From NCBI RefSeq assembly GCF_017980685.1, contig NZ_JACXXO010000020.1, positions 40,347 to 104,346 on the forward strand: a stretch of DNA of 64,000 nucleotides, given 5' to 3'. Shown here piece by piece: positions 35,901 to 44,796 of this stretch. The notes under the pieces were generated by a model. The model was not told the DNA's origin and did not search any database. It saw only the letters and a list, made by a program, of their open reading frames with translations. Within the stretch, counting starts at the first letter, position 1; the number at the start of each line of letters is the position of its first letter. Both the position numbers and the translations under genes were made by a program. Source of the stretch: Pseudomonas iridis (lineage in GTDB: Bacteria > Pseudomonadota > Gammaproteobacteria > Pseudomonadales > Pseudomonadaceae).

Positions 35901-36535
35901 CCAGCGTGCCTCCCCTGCCCCCGGTTTTTTATGTCTTACCGACTGCTGCAGAGCCCGCCAACAAACCGCGAGCGGCAACCACTGGGCCGGATTTTCCGTC
36001 ACAGTTGAAGGCTCAGTCTAAGTCCACTTTGGTACCACCAGGCCCTGCAAGCGTACTGGTGCTATCGGATTCAGCCGTGGATCTGTCGCGCCAGCCGGAA
36101 GTGGAAGCGATGCTGCAAATGATGGCAGGGCGCAAGATCACGTCCACTGTACCGAGCAAGGTGGGGCGATCGGTGCCTGGGGCCTTAGCGAGTGGCTTGA
36201 CGATTCCGGACTACAGTTTCGCGGATCATACTTTTTTGGTCAGCGCCGAGATGATCAACCTTGCTCGCGCCGATGAACACAGTAGCGCTCCGTGTCCAGA
36301 GCCTGACGAAGAGTCGCCCGCGTTGCGCGGCGATTCCTTTGGGAGCGATTTCTTCGCTGACGCGCCTTGGGGCGGACTTAATGCGGCAGCCATTGCCGTG
36401 GCGCTGTCCGGAAGCATCCTCATCTGGATACCGTCCGAAACCGTTCGAGCGCCACTGCAATCGCCCCACATTCGGATTTGGCGCCGGCGCAAGCCTCATC
36501 CAGCCGAGAGCCCTCTCCCGGATCAGTCCGCTTAG
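35897..36535 (+). CDS. Unknown protein with C-terminal membrane segment
   Basis: A 212-residue ORF starting with GTG (VTSVPPLPPVFYVLPTAAEP). The first 60 residues are proline and alanine rich and probably disordered. A middle segment has SAVDLSRQPEVEAMLQMMAG. Near residue 165-185 there is one hydrophobic stretch (GGLNAAAIAVALSGSILIWI) followed by a basic tail (RIWRRRKPHP), a tail-anchor-like pattern. I do not recognise the family. It is translationally coupled to the 49-residue ORF before it and lies downstream of an integrase remnant, so an island or element-borne pair is possible. Confidence 0.5.
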   Translation: MTSVPPLPPVFYVLPTAAEPANKPRAATTGPDFPSQLKAQSKSTLVPPGPASVLVLSDSAVDLSRQPEVEAMLQMMAGRKITSTVPSKVGRSVPGALASGLTIPDYSFADHTFLVSAEMINLARADEHSSAPCPEPDEESPALRGDSFGSDFFADAPWGGLNAAAIAVALSGSILIWIPSETVRAPLQSPHIRIWRRRKPHPAESPLPDQSA

Positions 36536-36566
36536 GTCTTATGCTTGAAGTGATGTGTTCGCTTCT

Positions 36567-37337
36567 TTAGATCCCGCTAAACCAGTTATAGCCCTGATCT
36601 TCCCAATAACCGCCGGGATGATCATTACTGACGAAGATCTCAACGATGTGTTTGGGATTTTTGAAGCCCAACTTGGTCGGTACTCGAACCCGCAGTGGAT
36701 AGCCGTATTCCGGCGGCAAAGTGACGTCGCCGAAATCCAGTGCCAGCAGTGTTTGCGGGTGCAATGCCGTCGGCATATCCAGGCTAGAGTAATAGCGGTC
36801 AGCACACTTGAAGCCGACGAATTTAGCGGTCGTGTCAGCCCCGATATGTTCCAGGAAGGTTTTCAGCGGCACGCCACCCCATTGTCCGATGGCGCTCCAG
36901 CCTTCTACGCAGATCAGGCGCGTAATGTCGGTGCGCTGCGGTAATTTGCGCAGCCCCTCTAGTGTCCACGGTGCCTTATCCCGAACCAGCCCGGAAACGG
37001 CGAGCGAATAATCGCTCAGATCGAGGTCCGGAATATCCTCCTGGCCGTAGAACGCGTTGAAGGGGAATGGCTTGGTCAATTGCGCCTGGGTGAACGTCGG
37101 CGCGAGTTTCTGCCCGCTGAACAGCCAGGCCTGAACCCGATCGTTCCAACGCGACATGGCCCATAGCACCTTGTCGACCTGATCGCCGTCCTGCAAGTTG
37201 CAACCGGTCAGCATCGCCATCGCGCCGACGGTTAAGCCACCGCGCAGGAAGTGGCGCCGCTGGAGGTTTTCCAACTGAAGCTGCTGTGCGGGTTCAAGTT
37301 TGATGCGCTCAATGGCGCGTTTTTTTGGCTCAATCAT
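36567..37337 (-). CDS. Molybdopterin-dependent oxidoreductase (MsrP/YedY-like, sulfite oxidase fold)
   Basis: A 256-residue protein with a Tat-like N-terminus (QRRHFLRGGLTVGAMAML) that ends in TGC, so it could be a Tat-exported lipoprotein. The molybdenum-cofactor domain has the cysteine ligand segment RLICVEGWSAIGQWGG and the closing SNDHPGGYWEDQGYNWF. It resembles MsrP, which repairs oxidised methionines in the periplasm. It overlaps its cytochrome b partner by 8 bp. A two-component system of the CusR/HprR type is close by, as hprRS is beside msrPQ in E. coli. Confidence 0.83.
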   Translation of the reverse strand: MIEPKKRAIERIKLEPAQQLQLENLQRRHFLRGGLTVGAMAMLTGCNLQDGDQVDKVLWAMSRWNDRVQAWLFSGQKLAPTFTQAQLTKPFPFNAFYGQEDIPDLDLSDYSLAVSGLVRDKAPWTLEGLRKLPQRTDITRLICVEGWSAIGQWGGVPLKTFLEHIGADTTAKFVGFKCADRYYSSLDMPTALHPQTLLALDFGDVTLPPEYGYPLRVRVPTKLGFKNPKHIVEIFVSNDHPGGYWEDQGYNWFSGI

Positions 37338-37932
37338 GGTCGAGTTTTCCGCCAGTGATCATGGGCATCAGCGTTTTAGGGACCAGCAGCACCAAGACCA
37401 GATGCACAACGACGAACGCGCCAATCACCGCCATCGCCGCGAAATGCACGTAGCGGGCAATGTCATAGCCGCCCAGGAGCGCGACCAGTTCTTGCAATTG
37501 AATGGGCTTCCAGATCGCCAGCCCCGAAATCACGACCATTGCACCTGCAGCCAGCACCACCCAATACATCAGGCGCTGCACTGCGTTATAGACACCCTTC
37601 TCGTGCACCAGTCGAAAACGCAGTGCATCCGTCAAATCACGTTTTACCGCCTGAACACTGATCGGCAAAAAATCACGTCTGAAATGCCGACTGAGCAAGC
37701 CATACAGCACATAGATGAGGCCGTTGATGAACAGCAGCCACATGAATGCGAAGTGCCAAGCCAGCGAGCCGCCCAGCCAACCACCGACCGTCAACGCCAC
37801 CGGAAACCGAAAGGCGAACAGTGGCGAGGCGTTGTAAATCGCCCAACCGCTCATGAACATGCAGACCATGCACACGGCGTTAAGCCAGTGAGTGACGCGG
37901 ACGGGCCAGGGATGGATTGCTTTTTTACTCAT
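37330..37932 (-). CDS. Cytochrome b561-type membrane subunit
   Basis: A 200-residue membrane protein with four hydrophobic spans and histidines placed for two b hemes: VTHWLNAVCM, LAWHFAFMWLL, YVHFAAMAV and VVVHLVLVLL. This is the thiosulfate-reductase / Ni-Fe-hydrogenase type of cytochrome b rather than the MsrQ type, but it would do the same job of passing electrons from the quinone pool to the periplasmic molybdoenzyme that follows. Start and stop of the two genes overlap (ATGATTGA), so they form one enzyme unit. Confidence 0.85.
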   Translation of the reverse strand: MSKKAIHPWPVRVTHWLNAVCMVCMFMSGWAIYNASPLFAFRFPVALTVGGWLGGSLAWHFAFMWLLFINGLIYVLYGLLSRHFRRDFLPISVQAVKRDLTDALRFRLVHEKGVYNAVQRLMYWVVLAAGAMVVISGLAIWKPIQLQELVALLGGYDIARYVHFAAMAVIGAFVVVHLVLVLLVPKTLMPMITGGKLDHD

Positions 37933-38006
37933 GTTTTTCGCTGCCTTGGAAGCGCTGCACCCGTTGATGCGAGGCCCGGCGGCCCCGCGCCAACAGGTTC
38001 AGGTGA

Positions 38007-38618
38007 TTACATCGGTGGCTGGAAGCCATCTTTACCGACAGCAATACCGCGTGCGGTGGTGCCATCCTGAGCGGGGAACACGACAATTTTCGCGCCTTTG
38101 ACCAACTCATCGGCTTTGCCAGGTTCTACGTAGGCGACGGGTACATTTTCCGGCACGACGAGTTGCTTCTCTCCGCCCTTGTAATTGACGGTCAGCGTGC
38201 GGCCATTGGCTTTGGACAATTTGCCCACGGTGCCGTTGGTCATGGTGCCTATGCTGCCATCCGCATTCTGCCAACCGTAATGGCCTTCACCGCTGCCCTT
38301 GAGACTGGACTCGAATACGGTGACTTCCAGCGCCTTCAGCGAACCGTCGGCCTGTGGAATGGCTGCAGAGCCAACGAAACTGTCAGCTTTGATCGACTCG
38401 ATGTCAGCCTTTGACACCCGTTTGATATCGGTCTTGTCAGTCAGACCGATGGTCTGCTGTGCGCCAGATCGAGTAGCGAAAGTCAGCGTGTTGTTGCTGA
38501 CACTTTCCACGGTGCCACGCAGCGGCTTGATCACCGGCATATCAGCCGCAGTGGCCATGACAGCAGCGCTGAGCATCAGCAAACCGAACGTGGTGGACAG
38601 AGCAGTCTTGAGCTTCAT
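38007..38618 (-). CDS. Periplasmic protein of unknown function (DUF5666-like)
   Basis: A 203-residue exported protein; the signal peptide ends near ATA-ADMPVIKPLRG. The mature part is made of short beta-rich units: GTVESVSNNTLTFATRSGAQ, then VGKLSKANGRTLTVNYKGGE, consistent with small OB-like DUF5666 folds. It probably heads the unit with cytochrome b and molybdoenzyme (75 bp gap, same strand). It is divergent from the response regulator across a gap that holds a CusR-like box, so it is likely a target of that regulator. Function unknown. Confidence 0.72.
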   Translation of the reverse strand: MKLKTALSTTFGLLMLSAAVMATAADMPVIKPLRGTVESVSNNTLTFATRSGAQQTIGLTDKTDIKRVSKADIESIKADSFVGSAAIPQADGSLKALEVTVFESSLKGSGEGHYGWQNADGSIGTMTNGTVGKLSKANGRTLTVNYKGGEKQLVVPENVPVAYVEPGKADELVKGAKIVVFPAQDGTTARGIAVGKDGFQPPM

Positions 38619-38689
38619 TGCGACAATTCCTCACTGGTTTATGTGCCGCCATCCTCGGCTTCCGACCGGGACCTCACGATGACCGCCGG

Positions 38690-38738
38690 ATGACATTTTT
38701 GTCATTCGCGATGACGCTTGTGCAAATGACAGAAATGT
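38690..38738. promoter_or_regulatory. CusR/HprR-like operator
   Basis: ATGACATTTTTGTCAT (38690-38705) is a 6-bp inverted repeat with 4-bp centre, close to the CusR box core ATGACAA-N2-TTGTCAT. In addition ACATTTTTGTCATT (38693-38706) and AATGACAGAAATGT (38725-38738) form a 13-of-14 inverted repeat. The sites lie between the divergent periplasmic-protein and response-regulator genes. Confidence 0.65.
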
Positions 38739-38801
38739 AACCGACTCAACCTCCTCCGCTGGTTACACTGCAAGGCTGAGAGACCCGAGCGCCCCCTGAC
38801 A

Positions 38802-39497
38802 ATGCATATTCTGCTGATCGAAGACGACACCAAAACCGGTGAGTACCTGAAAAAGGGGCTTGGCGAGTCCGGCTACAACGTCGATTGGACCCAGCACGGC
38901 GCCGATGGCTTGCACATGGCGCTGCAAACGTCCTACGACCTAATCGTGCTGGATGTGATGTTGCCCGGCATCGATGGATTTCAAATCATCGAGCTGTTGC
39001 GCGCCAAGCAAGACGTGCCCGTGCTGTTCCTCACGGCCCGCGATCAGTTGCATGACCGCATTCGCGGCCTGGAACTGGGCGCCGATGACTATTTGGTCAA
39101 ACCGTTTTCCTTCACCGAGTTGCTGTTGCGCATTCGCACCATCCTGCGTCGTGGCGTGGTCCGCGAAGCCGATCATTTTCACATCGCTGACTTGGAGCTG
39201 GACCTGGTGCGGCGCCGCGTCACACGCCAACAGCAAGTGATCGTGTTAACCAACAAGGAGTTCGCCCTGCTGCATCTGTTTCTGCGTCGTGAAGGCGATG
39301 TCCTGTCCCGGGCGCAGATTGCCTCGGAAGTCTGGGACATGAATTTCGATAGCGATACCAACGTCGTGGACGTGGCCGTCAAACGGCTGCGCAGCAAGGT
39401 CGACCAGCCCTACCCGATCAAGCTTATCCACACCATCCGCGGTATCGGCTATGTGTGCGAGGTGAGGCCATGCGGACCCGACGCCAACCATCCCTGA
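38802..39497 (+). CDS. Heavy-metal/oxidant-type OmpR family response regulator
   Basis: A 231-residue two-domain regulator. The receiver has the acidic pocket EDD at 8-10, the phosphorylated Asp51 in LIVLDVMLPGIDG, and Lys in YLVKPFSFTELLLR. The winged helix ends with DTNVVDVAVKRLRSKVD and IHTIRGIGYVCEV. This pattern is that of CusR, CopR, IrlR and HprR regulators. The sensor kinase gene begins 28 bp before its stop. The likely targets, judging by the box at 38690-38738, are itself and the divergent periplasmic/cytochrome/molybdoenzyme set. Confidence 0.9.
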   Translation: MHILLIEDDTKTGEYLKKGLGESGYNVDWTQHGADGLHMALQTSYDLIVLDVMLPGIDGFQIIELLRAKQDVPVLFLTARDQLHDRIRGLELGADDYLVKPFSFTELLLRIRTILRRGVVREADHFHIADLELDLVRRRVTRQQQVIVLTNKEFALLHLFLRREGDVLSRAQIASEVWDMNFDSDTNVVDVAVKRLRSKVDQPYPIKLIHTIRGIGYVCEVRPCGPDANHP

Positions 39498-40874
39498 CCC
39501 TGCGCTCGACCCTGGCGTTCTCACTGGTGGCCATGCTCGCCGTGGCCGGGGCCGGGTTTTATTTGTACCATTCGATGAAAGCCTCGGTCTTGATCTACAG
39601 TGATCACGCGGTCATGGGCCGTCTGGATCACTTTCGCAAGCTGCTGCATTACGAACTGGCTATCGAGAAGCTGCGCGACAGCCCGCAGATTTTCAAGAAC
39701 ATGCTCGACAGCGAAGACGACATTTTCATTATCGGGGAGCCCGGTCAACCGCCGGTGATCCTGGTCAATCCGTTGAACGTCACACTGCCCGATTTACCCG
39801 TGATCGGCCAAGAGGCGCAGCTGAGCGTCAACGACCTGCGCAGTGGCATGACCGACTCTGGCGCACCGCTGCGCACCGCTGCGCGCCGCTTCCGTCGTCA
39901 CGACTTCGGGCGGGCGCGAAGTTCGCCTGACGGCTGCGCACATCATGGGCAAGGAAATGGCCATGCTCGCGGCGTTTCGCGAACGTATTTACCTGGCCGT
40001 GACGCTCGCGTTTCTGCTCACTGCGTTGCTCGGTTACGTGCTGCTGCGTCGCGGCCTGCGCCCGTTGCGCAAAATGGCCGCGCATGCGGCAAACATTACC
40101 CCCGAGCGACTCGACAGCCGGATGGACAGCGCCGACACACCAATTGAACTGCAACAATTGAGTGACGCCTACAACGCGATGCTTGATCGCCTGGCCAAGG
40201 GTTATCAACGGCTGACGCAATTCTCCGCCGACCTAGCTCACGAAATACGCACGCCGGTGGGTTCGTTGATGGGCCATTGCCAGGTCGCCTTGCGCCAGAC
40301 TCGCAGTCAGGACGACTATCAGGCGCTGATCGCCTCGAACCTTGAAGAATTGGAGCGTATTTCCAGGATCGTCGAAAGCATCCTGTTCCTCGCTCGCGCT
40401 GACGAAGCGCAATCGGTGGTCGAGCGTCAGCCATTGTCGCTGCAAGATGAAACACAGCGCATCGCCGGCTATTTCGAAGGCTTGGCCGAAGAGCGCCAGA
40501 TGACCCTCCAGACCACCGGTGATGGCAACGTGCAAGCCGATCCTTTGCTGTTGCGCCGGGCATTGAGCAATCTAGTGGCAAACGCGATTCGCTACGCCAA
40601 TGAAGGCAGCGAGATCCTGATGCGGATTGTTGCAGTCGAAGGCGGATGCCGAATTGAAGTGGAAAATCAGGGCCCCGTGCTGAACGACGAAACCCTGCGC
40701 AAACTGTTCGACCGCTTTTACCGCGGCGATGCGTCCAGGCACCAAAGCTCCGATTCATACGGCCTGGGCCTCGCCATCGTGGTGGCGATCATGCAATTGC
40801 ATGGCGGTGATGTGAGTGTTGAACAGCCCAAGCCCGGGACCATCCGTTTTTCGCTTTTATTCCCTACTGCTTGA
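39470..40874 (+). pseudogene. Heavy-metal-type sensor histidine kinase, frameshifted by a 10-bp tandem duplication
   Basis: From the ATG at 39470 the frame gives the N-terminal helix (LRSTLAFSLVAMLAVAGAGF) and the sensor domain to about 39890, then goes out of frame. The rest continues in the +1 frame: second helix (LAVTLAFLLTALLGYVLL), HAMP, phospho-His in FSADLAHEIRTP, and ATP-binding N and G boxes (NLVANAIRYA, DSYGLGLAIV). The break lies in the exact tandem repeat gcgcaccgct x2 (39861-39880) followed by a 9-of-10 copy. Removing one 10-bp unit restores one frame of 464 residues. Either a real null or switchable allele, or a sequence error. Confidence 0.85.
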
Positions 40875-40954
40875 GCGACACAACCAGACATTGCATATCC
40901 ACTCTGTCTCTCGCAGAAGGCTAAGCTGAAAAATTAAACTCTTGATAGTGCCCT

Positions 40955-42163
40955 CTAGGTAAAGCTTTTTGTCAAAACCGCGAAACGTAATCCGGGCTTG
41001 GTTGGCGTTCCGAAACGGCTGTCTTCATAAGGAAAAAGCTCAGTCTCACCAGACTTGGAATATCCGCGTCGCTCATACCAAGCAATCAGAGTTTCACGAG
41101 CTTCTAGCACTGTCATATGGATAGCCTGAGCGCCTCGTGCCTGGCACCATTGCTCCGCAGTGCTGAGCAACCGACGCCCAAACTGGGCATTCTGTGTCTG
41201 TGGATCAACGGCAAGTGATCCCAGATACCAAGTGTGACCATTCATTGGCTCGACCCATACACAGCCTGAGAGCTTTTCGTACTGCTTCCATACCAATAAC
41301 GTTGCGTGGGATTTTTCAGCGATTTCTGCTCGAAGCGTTGCTTGCGAACTGCGGTCTCCGCTAATGAGGCCAGCTTCCGTTGTCCAGCCACCCTCATCAC
41401 CATCGCCACGATAAGCCCGATTCAGTAACGACACCACATCGGGAATATCAGCAGCACTGGCTGGCACTAAGTCGACCGAAGTCAAAACACTATCGATTGA
41501 GCTAATGGGCTGGGACGACTTGGTATCATTTCTGAAGATTTGTGCGTACAGCCTGGAAACGTTCGGAGTCAAATTTTGCTCTATCGGAACGATGAAATCT
41601 GACGGATCAGCGAGTGGCTTTGCGTAAATCACTTCATAAACACGATGCACCACGCCGGGTTCTCGTTCTTCACGATCAAAGCCTGGCATTATGCCGACGG
41701 CTGTATAACCCGCCTGTTCCAACGCTTGTTGCATGTAAGGGCTGATCGTCGTCGCCATGCCATAGATCAACCCCGCCCCCATGTGTTTGCCGATCTTTTC
41801 GCCTAGATTCTGAGCTGCAATGGCAAGGCTCGACTTCCGATGAGGCTTGGCCACAGCACCTACGCGACCGTAGATGACATCAGCCCCGTCTATTTTCTCC
41901 CAAGTCGCGATAGCGACGATCTCACCTTGGTGACGTACAACCACCGCTAAAATGTGCCGGTCGAGGCAGTCTGAAAACACCACCTTTTCTTCATAAAACA
42001 TCCTGTTAAAAAATGCGCTGCCCATGCCCACGGAGATGGACGGAAACCACATCTTGAGAAAACTCATGGCGACGCCAATTTCGTCGCGATTCAGGTAGTC
42101 CCATTCATAATCCTCAGGCAAAGGGGTAATGCCTCGGACTTCGTCAATGGTCGGCCATTTCAT
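40955..42163 (-). CDS. Two-domain GNAT family N-acetyltransferase
   Basis: A 402-residue protein made of two GNAT-like halves. The first (about 20-200) contains HILAVVVRHQGEIVAIATWE and GRVGAVAKPHRKSSLAIAAQ. The second (about 230-402) contains WYLGSLAVDPQTQNAQFGRR, whose QNAQFGRRLL is the acetyl-CoA loop (Q/RxxGxG/A-like), and ends with the usual MTVLEARETLIAWYERRGYS. The first half also resembles acyltransferases seen next to catabolic genes. Base composition is lower in GC than the core genes. It lies downstream of the SDR/exporter operon with a 173-bp structured gap. Substrate unknown. Confidence 0.78.
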   Translation of the reverse strand: MKWPTIDEVRGITPLPEDYEWDYLNRDEIGVAMSFLKMWFPSISVGMGSAFFNRMFYEEKVVFSDCLDRHILAVVVRHQGEIVAIATWEKIDGADVIYGRVGAVAKPHRKSSLAIAAQNLGEKIGKHMGAGLIYGMATTISPYMQQALEQAGYTAVGIMPGFDREEREPGVVHRVYEVIYAKPLADPSDFIVPIEQNLTPNVSRLYAQIFRNDTKSSQPISSIDSVLTSVDLVPASAADIPDVVSLLNRAYRGDGDEGGWTTEAGLISGDRSSQATLRAEIAEKSHATLLVWKQYEKLSGCVWVEPMNGHTWYLGSLAVDPQTQNAQFGRRLLSTAEQWCQARGAQAIHMTVLEARETLIAWYERRGYSKSGETELFPYEDSRFGTPTKPGLRFAVLTKSFT

Positions 42164-42169
42164 TGTGAT

Positions 42170-42330
42170 TTCCTTGTGATGCTTTGTTTCGCAAGACGGG
42201 TCGGTTTAAAGCGCAACGTAGTTTCGCTAGCAAAAGCGAAACAGTCAGCGCAGAAGTGCTCTGGATTCCCGGCTGGAGGTCCGTCCTCCTCTGCGGAGTT
42301 ACCCAGCCGGTAAGCGTTTGTCCAGACAGG
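42170..42330 (-). other. Structured non-coding region (hairpin plus three-way junction)
   Basis: Two structures are visible. A perfect 8-bp hairpin GTTTCGCT/AGCGAAAC spans 42221-42242 with a 6-base loop. A larger element at 42269-42310 has an 8-bp closing stem (CCGGCTGG/CCAGCCGG) enclosing two small stems (AGG/CCT and CTC/GAG), a three-way junction. It would lie in the leader of the GNAT gene or between it and the SDR. No known riboswitch class was matched. Confidence 0.45.
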
Positions 42331-42336
42331 CTGCCC

Positions 42337-43095
42337 TTAGATTTGTGAGAGGCCACCGTCGACCATCAGTTCTATGCCGTTGACATAACTGGCGTCAGCA
42401 GATGCAAGGAAAAGTGCGGACGACGCTATTTGTTCCGGTTGGGCCATATAGCCCAGCGGCACGATTTGTCCTACGTGATTTCTGAGTGCTTCGATCTGGC
42501 CCTCATCCATCTTCAGTCCGTTGTCCATCAACGGTGTTCTGGTAAAGCCAGGGCTGAGCACGTTCGCGCGAATTTTTCGGCCTTTGAGCTCATTGGCCCA
42601 AGTACGTGCAAATGAACGCACCGCAGCCTTTGAAGCATTGTACAGACTCAGACCTTCCATCCCGTTGCTGGAACAAATGGAGGCTGTCAGAACGATTGAC
42701 GAGCCATCCTTCATCAACGGCAACAGCGTCTGAACAGTGAAAAATACACCCTTAACGTTAATATCAAACATGTTGTAGTAAGCGGCTTCAGTCGTTTCGC
42801 CCACTGGGTTTTTTTCGCATATACCGGCATTGGCAAACACCGCGTCGAGTTGACCGTCCCGCTCTTCGACCAATGCCTTGAGGGAATCGAGATCGGCTTG
42901 CCGGGCGACATCGGACACCACCGCCACGGCTTTATCGCCCAGTGCAGTAACCGCAGCGTCCAACGTTGCCGCCGAGCGTCCAGTTATGTATACGCGTTTA
43001 GCACCCTCGGCTAACAGAGCTTGGGCAATTGCAAAGCCGATTCCAGTCGAGCCGCCCGTGACAACCGCTACTTGATTGATAAATTTGCCAGACAT
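42337..43095 (-). CDS. SDR family oxidoreductase
   Basis: A 252-residue short-chain dehydrogenase. TGGSTGIGFAIAQALLAEGA is the cofactor loop, ANAG the structural motif, LTASICSSNGMEG supplies the Ser, and YNASKAAVRS the Tyr-Lys. The end reads NGIELMVDGGLSQI. The early VYITGRS suggests NADP use (Arg after the second strand). The ATG at 43095 has an AGGAG ribosome site. It follows a DHA2-type exporter gene by 63 bp in a LysR-linked operon. Substrate unknown. Confidence 0.88.
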   Translation of the reverse strand: MSGKFINQVAVVTGGSTGIGFAIAQALLAEGAKRVYITGRSAATLDAAVTALGDKAVAVVSDVARQADLDSLKALVEERDGQLDAVFANAGICEKNPVGETTEAAYYNMFDINVKGVFFTVQTLLPLMKDGSSIVLTASICSSNGMEGLSLYNASKAAVRSFARTWANELKGRKIRANVLSPGFTRTPLMDNGLKMDEGQIEALRNHVGQIVPLGYMAQPEQIASSALFLASADASYVNGIELMVDGGLSQI

Positions 43096-43158
43096 GTTTT
43101 GACTCCTAAGTAACGCAGTTATGGTTAGTTGAAAATTTGGCAACTGTTCGAGCTGGAG

Positions 43159-44631
43159 TCAGTCAAGGTTTGAGCTGACCGATACGCCGAAAGGAGTGAC
43201 TTTTGATAAACGAGGCATCGAGGCATACACAGACAGCAGCGCTGAAATGACAAGGCAGGCAGCGATGCCCAGCAGGCAGGCAATAAAACCGGTGGCTAGC
43301 GAGGAGGGAGTTTGCACAGGAGAGGCCAGTGCGTAAAACACGCCACCGAGGACTGCCACCCCCAGCGCGGCGCTGATCTGCAATGCCGAATTGACTACGC
43401 CGGAGAGCATTCCCGATCCGCCGGTAGGTGCACGATCTATCACGGTTCGAATCAGTGTTGGCAGCGCCCAACCCTGGCCAAACCCGAGTAATCCTACCGC
43501 CAGAATCACCAACACCAGGTCAGGGCTTTCGCCGGTCGGCGCGATCGCAACGGCTGCACTAAGGATCAGACATCCGAATACCTCGAGCATCATGCCCATG
43601 GCAGGTACAAAACGGCCGAACCAGCGGATGGCAAAGGGTGTGGTCAGAGGGCCAATCAAAAAGCCCACACCAAAGGGAACGAACATCAAGCCTGAGACCA
43701 ATGGCGTTGCGCCTAGCGCGTCTTGTAAATAAATCGAAAACGTTAAAAAAAATGCGGATATCACGTAGAAGAACAATACGCCCGCCAGCCCGGCGATCAG
43801 GCCGGGGGCTCGGCCGAGCTGCGGACTGACCAGCGGTGTGCCGCCTCGACGTTCCAGCGCACTTTCATAGCGCCAGAAGCCGGCGGCGACTATGGGCGAG
43901 CTCAGCAGCATCAGGCAAAGCCACCAAGGCCACCCTGCTTCCCTGCCCTCAACCAACGGCAGTACTAGCAGCCCGACCGCCAGCGCGCACAGCAATACCC
44001 CAATTCGATCTAAGGGCGCCGGGGTTTTACTTCGGGAATCGGGAAGCAAGGGCACGCCGCCGATAAAAACAGCGACGACGATGGGCAGGTTAATCAAAAA
44101 AATGGCCCGCCATTGCAGATCGAAAACGTTCGCCGAAATCAGCAGCCCCCCAAGCGCCTGGGCTACAACCGCCGCGAAGCCAATCGTCGCGCCATATACC
44201 GCTAACGCGCGCGAACGTTCGTGTTCCGGGAATAGCGTGTGGATGGACGCCAGTCCTTGCGGAGCCATTGCCGCAGCGCTCAATCCTTGCAGCACCCGTC
44301 CGAAGATCAATGTCGTCGGTGAGTTGGCCAGTCCACAAATCAGGGACGAAACGCCGAACCCGGCGATGCCGGCCAGGAACACTCGTCGGCGGCCCAGCAG
44401 GTCACCCAGGCGACCTCCCGTTATCAGAAAGACGGCATAGCTGGCGGCATAGCCCGAAATGACCCATTCGACTTGCGCGGGTGTAATAGCGAGGCCGCTG
44501 CGGATTGACGGCAATGCAACATTGACAATGAAAAAGTCCAGAGGCGGAAGAAACGCGCCGACTAGAAGAACAGCGAAAGCAAACCATCGGCGTGAATCCG
44601 CTGCTTGAGAAGAATCCGGTTTAGATGTCAT
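43159..44631 (-). CDS. MFS transporter, DHA2 (14-helix) drug exporter type
   Basis: A 490-residue permease with about 14 hydrophobic spans. DFFIVNVALPSIRSGL is the DHA2 motif D1 (LDxTVVNVALP-like), GGRLGDLLGRRRVF is motif A, and GRVLQGLSAAAMAPQGLASI is motif B/C. This is the EmrB/QacA type of proton antiporter. The ATG at 44631 has a GGAG site. It sits between the SnoaL-like gene and the SDR of the same strand, after a 165-bp gap that may have its own promoter. It may export a toxic substrate or product of the operon (inference). Confidence 0.88.
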   Translation of the reverse strand: MTSKPDSSQAADSRRWFAFAVLLVGAFLPPLDFFIVNVALPSIRSGLAITPAQVEWVISGYAASYAVFLITGGRLGDLLGRRRVFLAGIAGFGVSSLICGLANSPTTLIFGRVLQGLSAAAMAPQGLASIHTLFPEHERSRALAVYGATIGFAAVVAQALGGLLISANVFDLQWRAIFLINLPIVVAVFIGGVPLLPDSRSKTPAPLDRIGVLLCALAVGLLVLPLVEGREAGWPWWLCLMLLSSPIVAAGFWRYESALERRGGTPLVSPQLGRAPGLIAGLAGVLFFYVISAFFLTFSIYLQDALGATPLVSGLMFVPFGVGFLIGPLTTPFAIRWFGRFVPAMGMMLEVFGCLILSAAVAIAPTGESPDLVLVILAVGLLGFGQGWALPTLIRTVIDRAPTGGSGMLSGVVNSALQISAALGVAVLGGVFYALASPVQTPSSLATGFIACLLGIAACLVISALLSVYASMPRLSKVTPFGVSVSSNLD

Positions 44632-44796
44632 TGGGTAACTCCAGAAAGACACGGCTAGCGCACATTGTGGGAGTCAGCCAGCGGCCGCGGCACTGCCAGA
44701 GCTGCACGTTTCTCGTGCATATTTGTAAGGGGGCTAGCGTCGGCCAAAATGATTTCACGTGTTACTTTCAATCAACTCGCCTGCCCGCCTCAGAGG

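Noticed and set aside
42221..42310. Hairpins considered as tRNA-like, integron attC, or guanidine-II riboswitch
   Set aside because: There is no T-loop or anticodon arm, no attC core pair, and only one hairpin has an ACGG loop where guanidine-II needs two ACGR loops.
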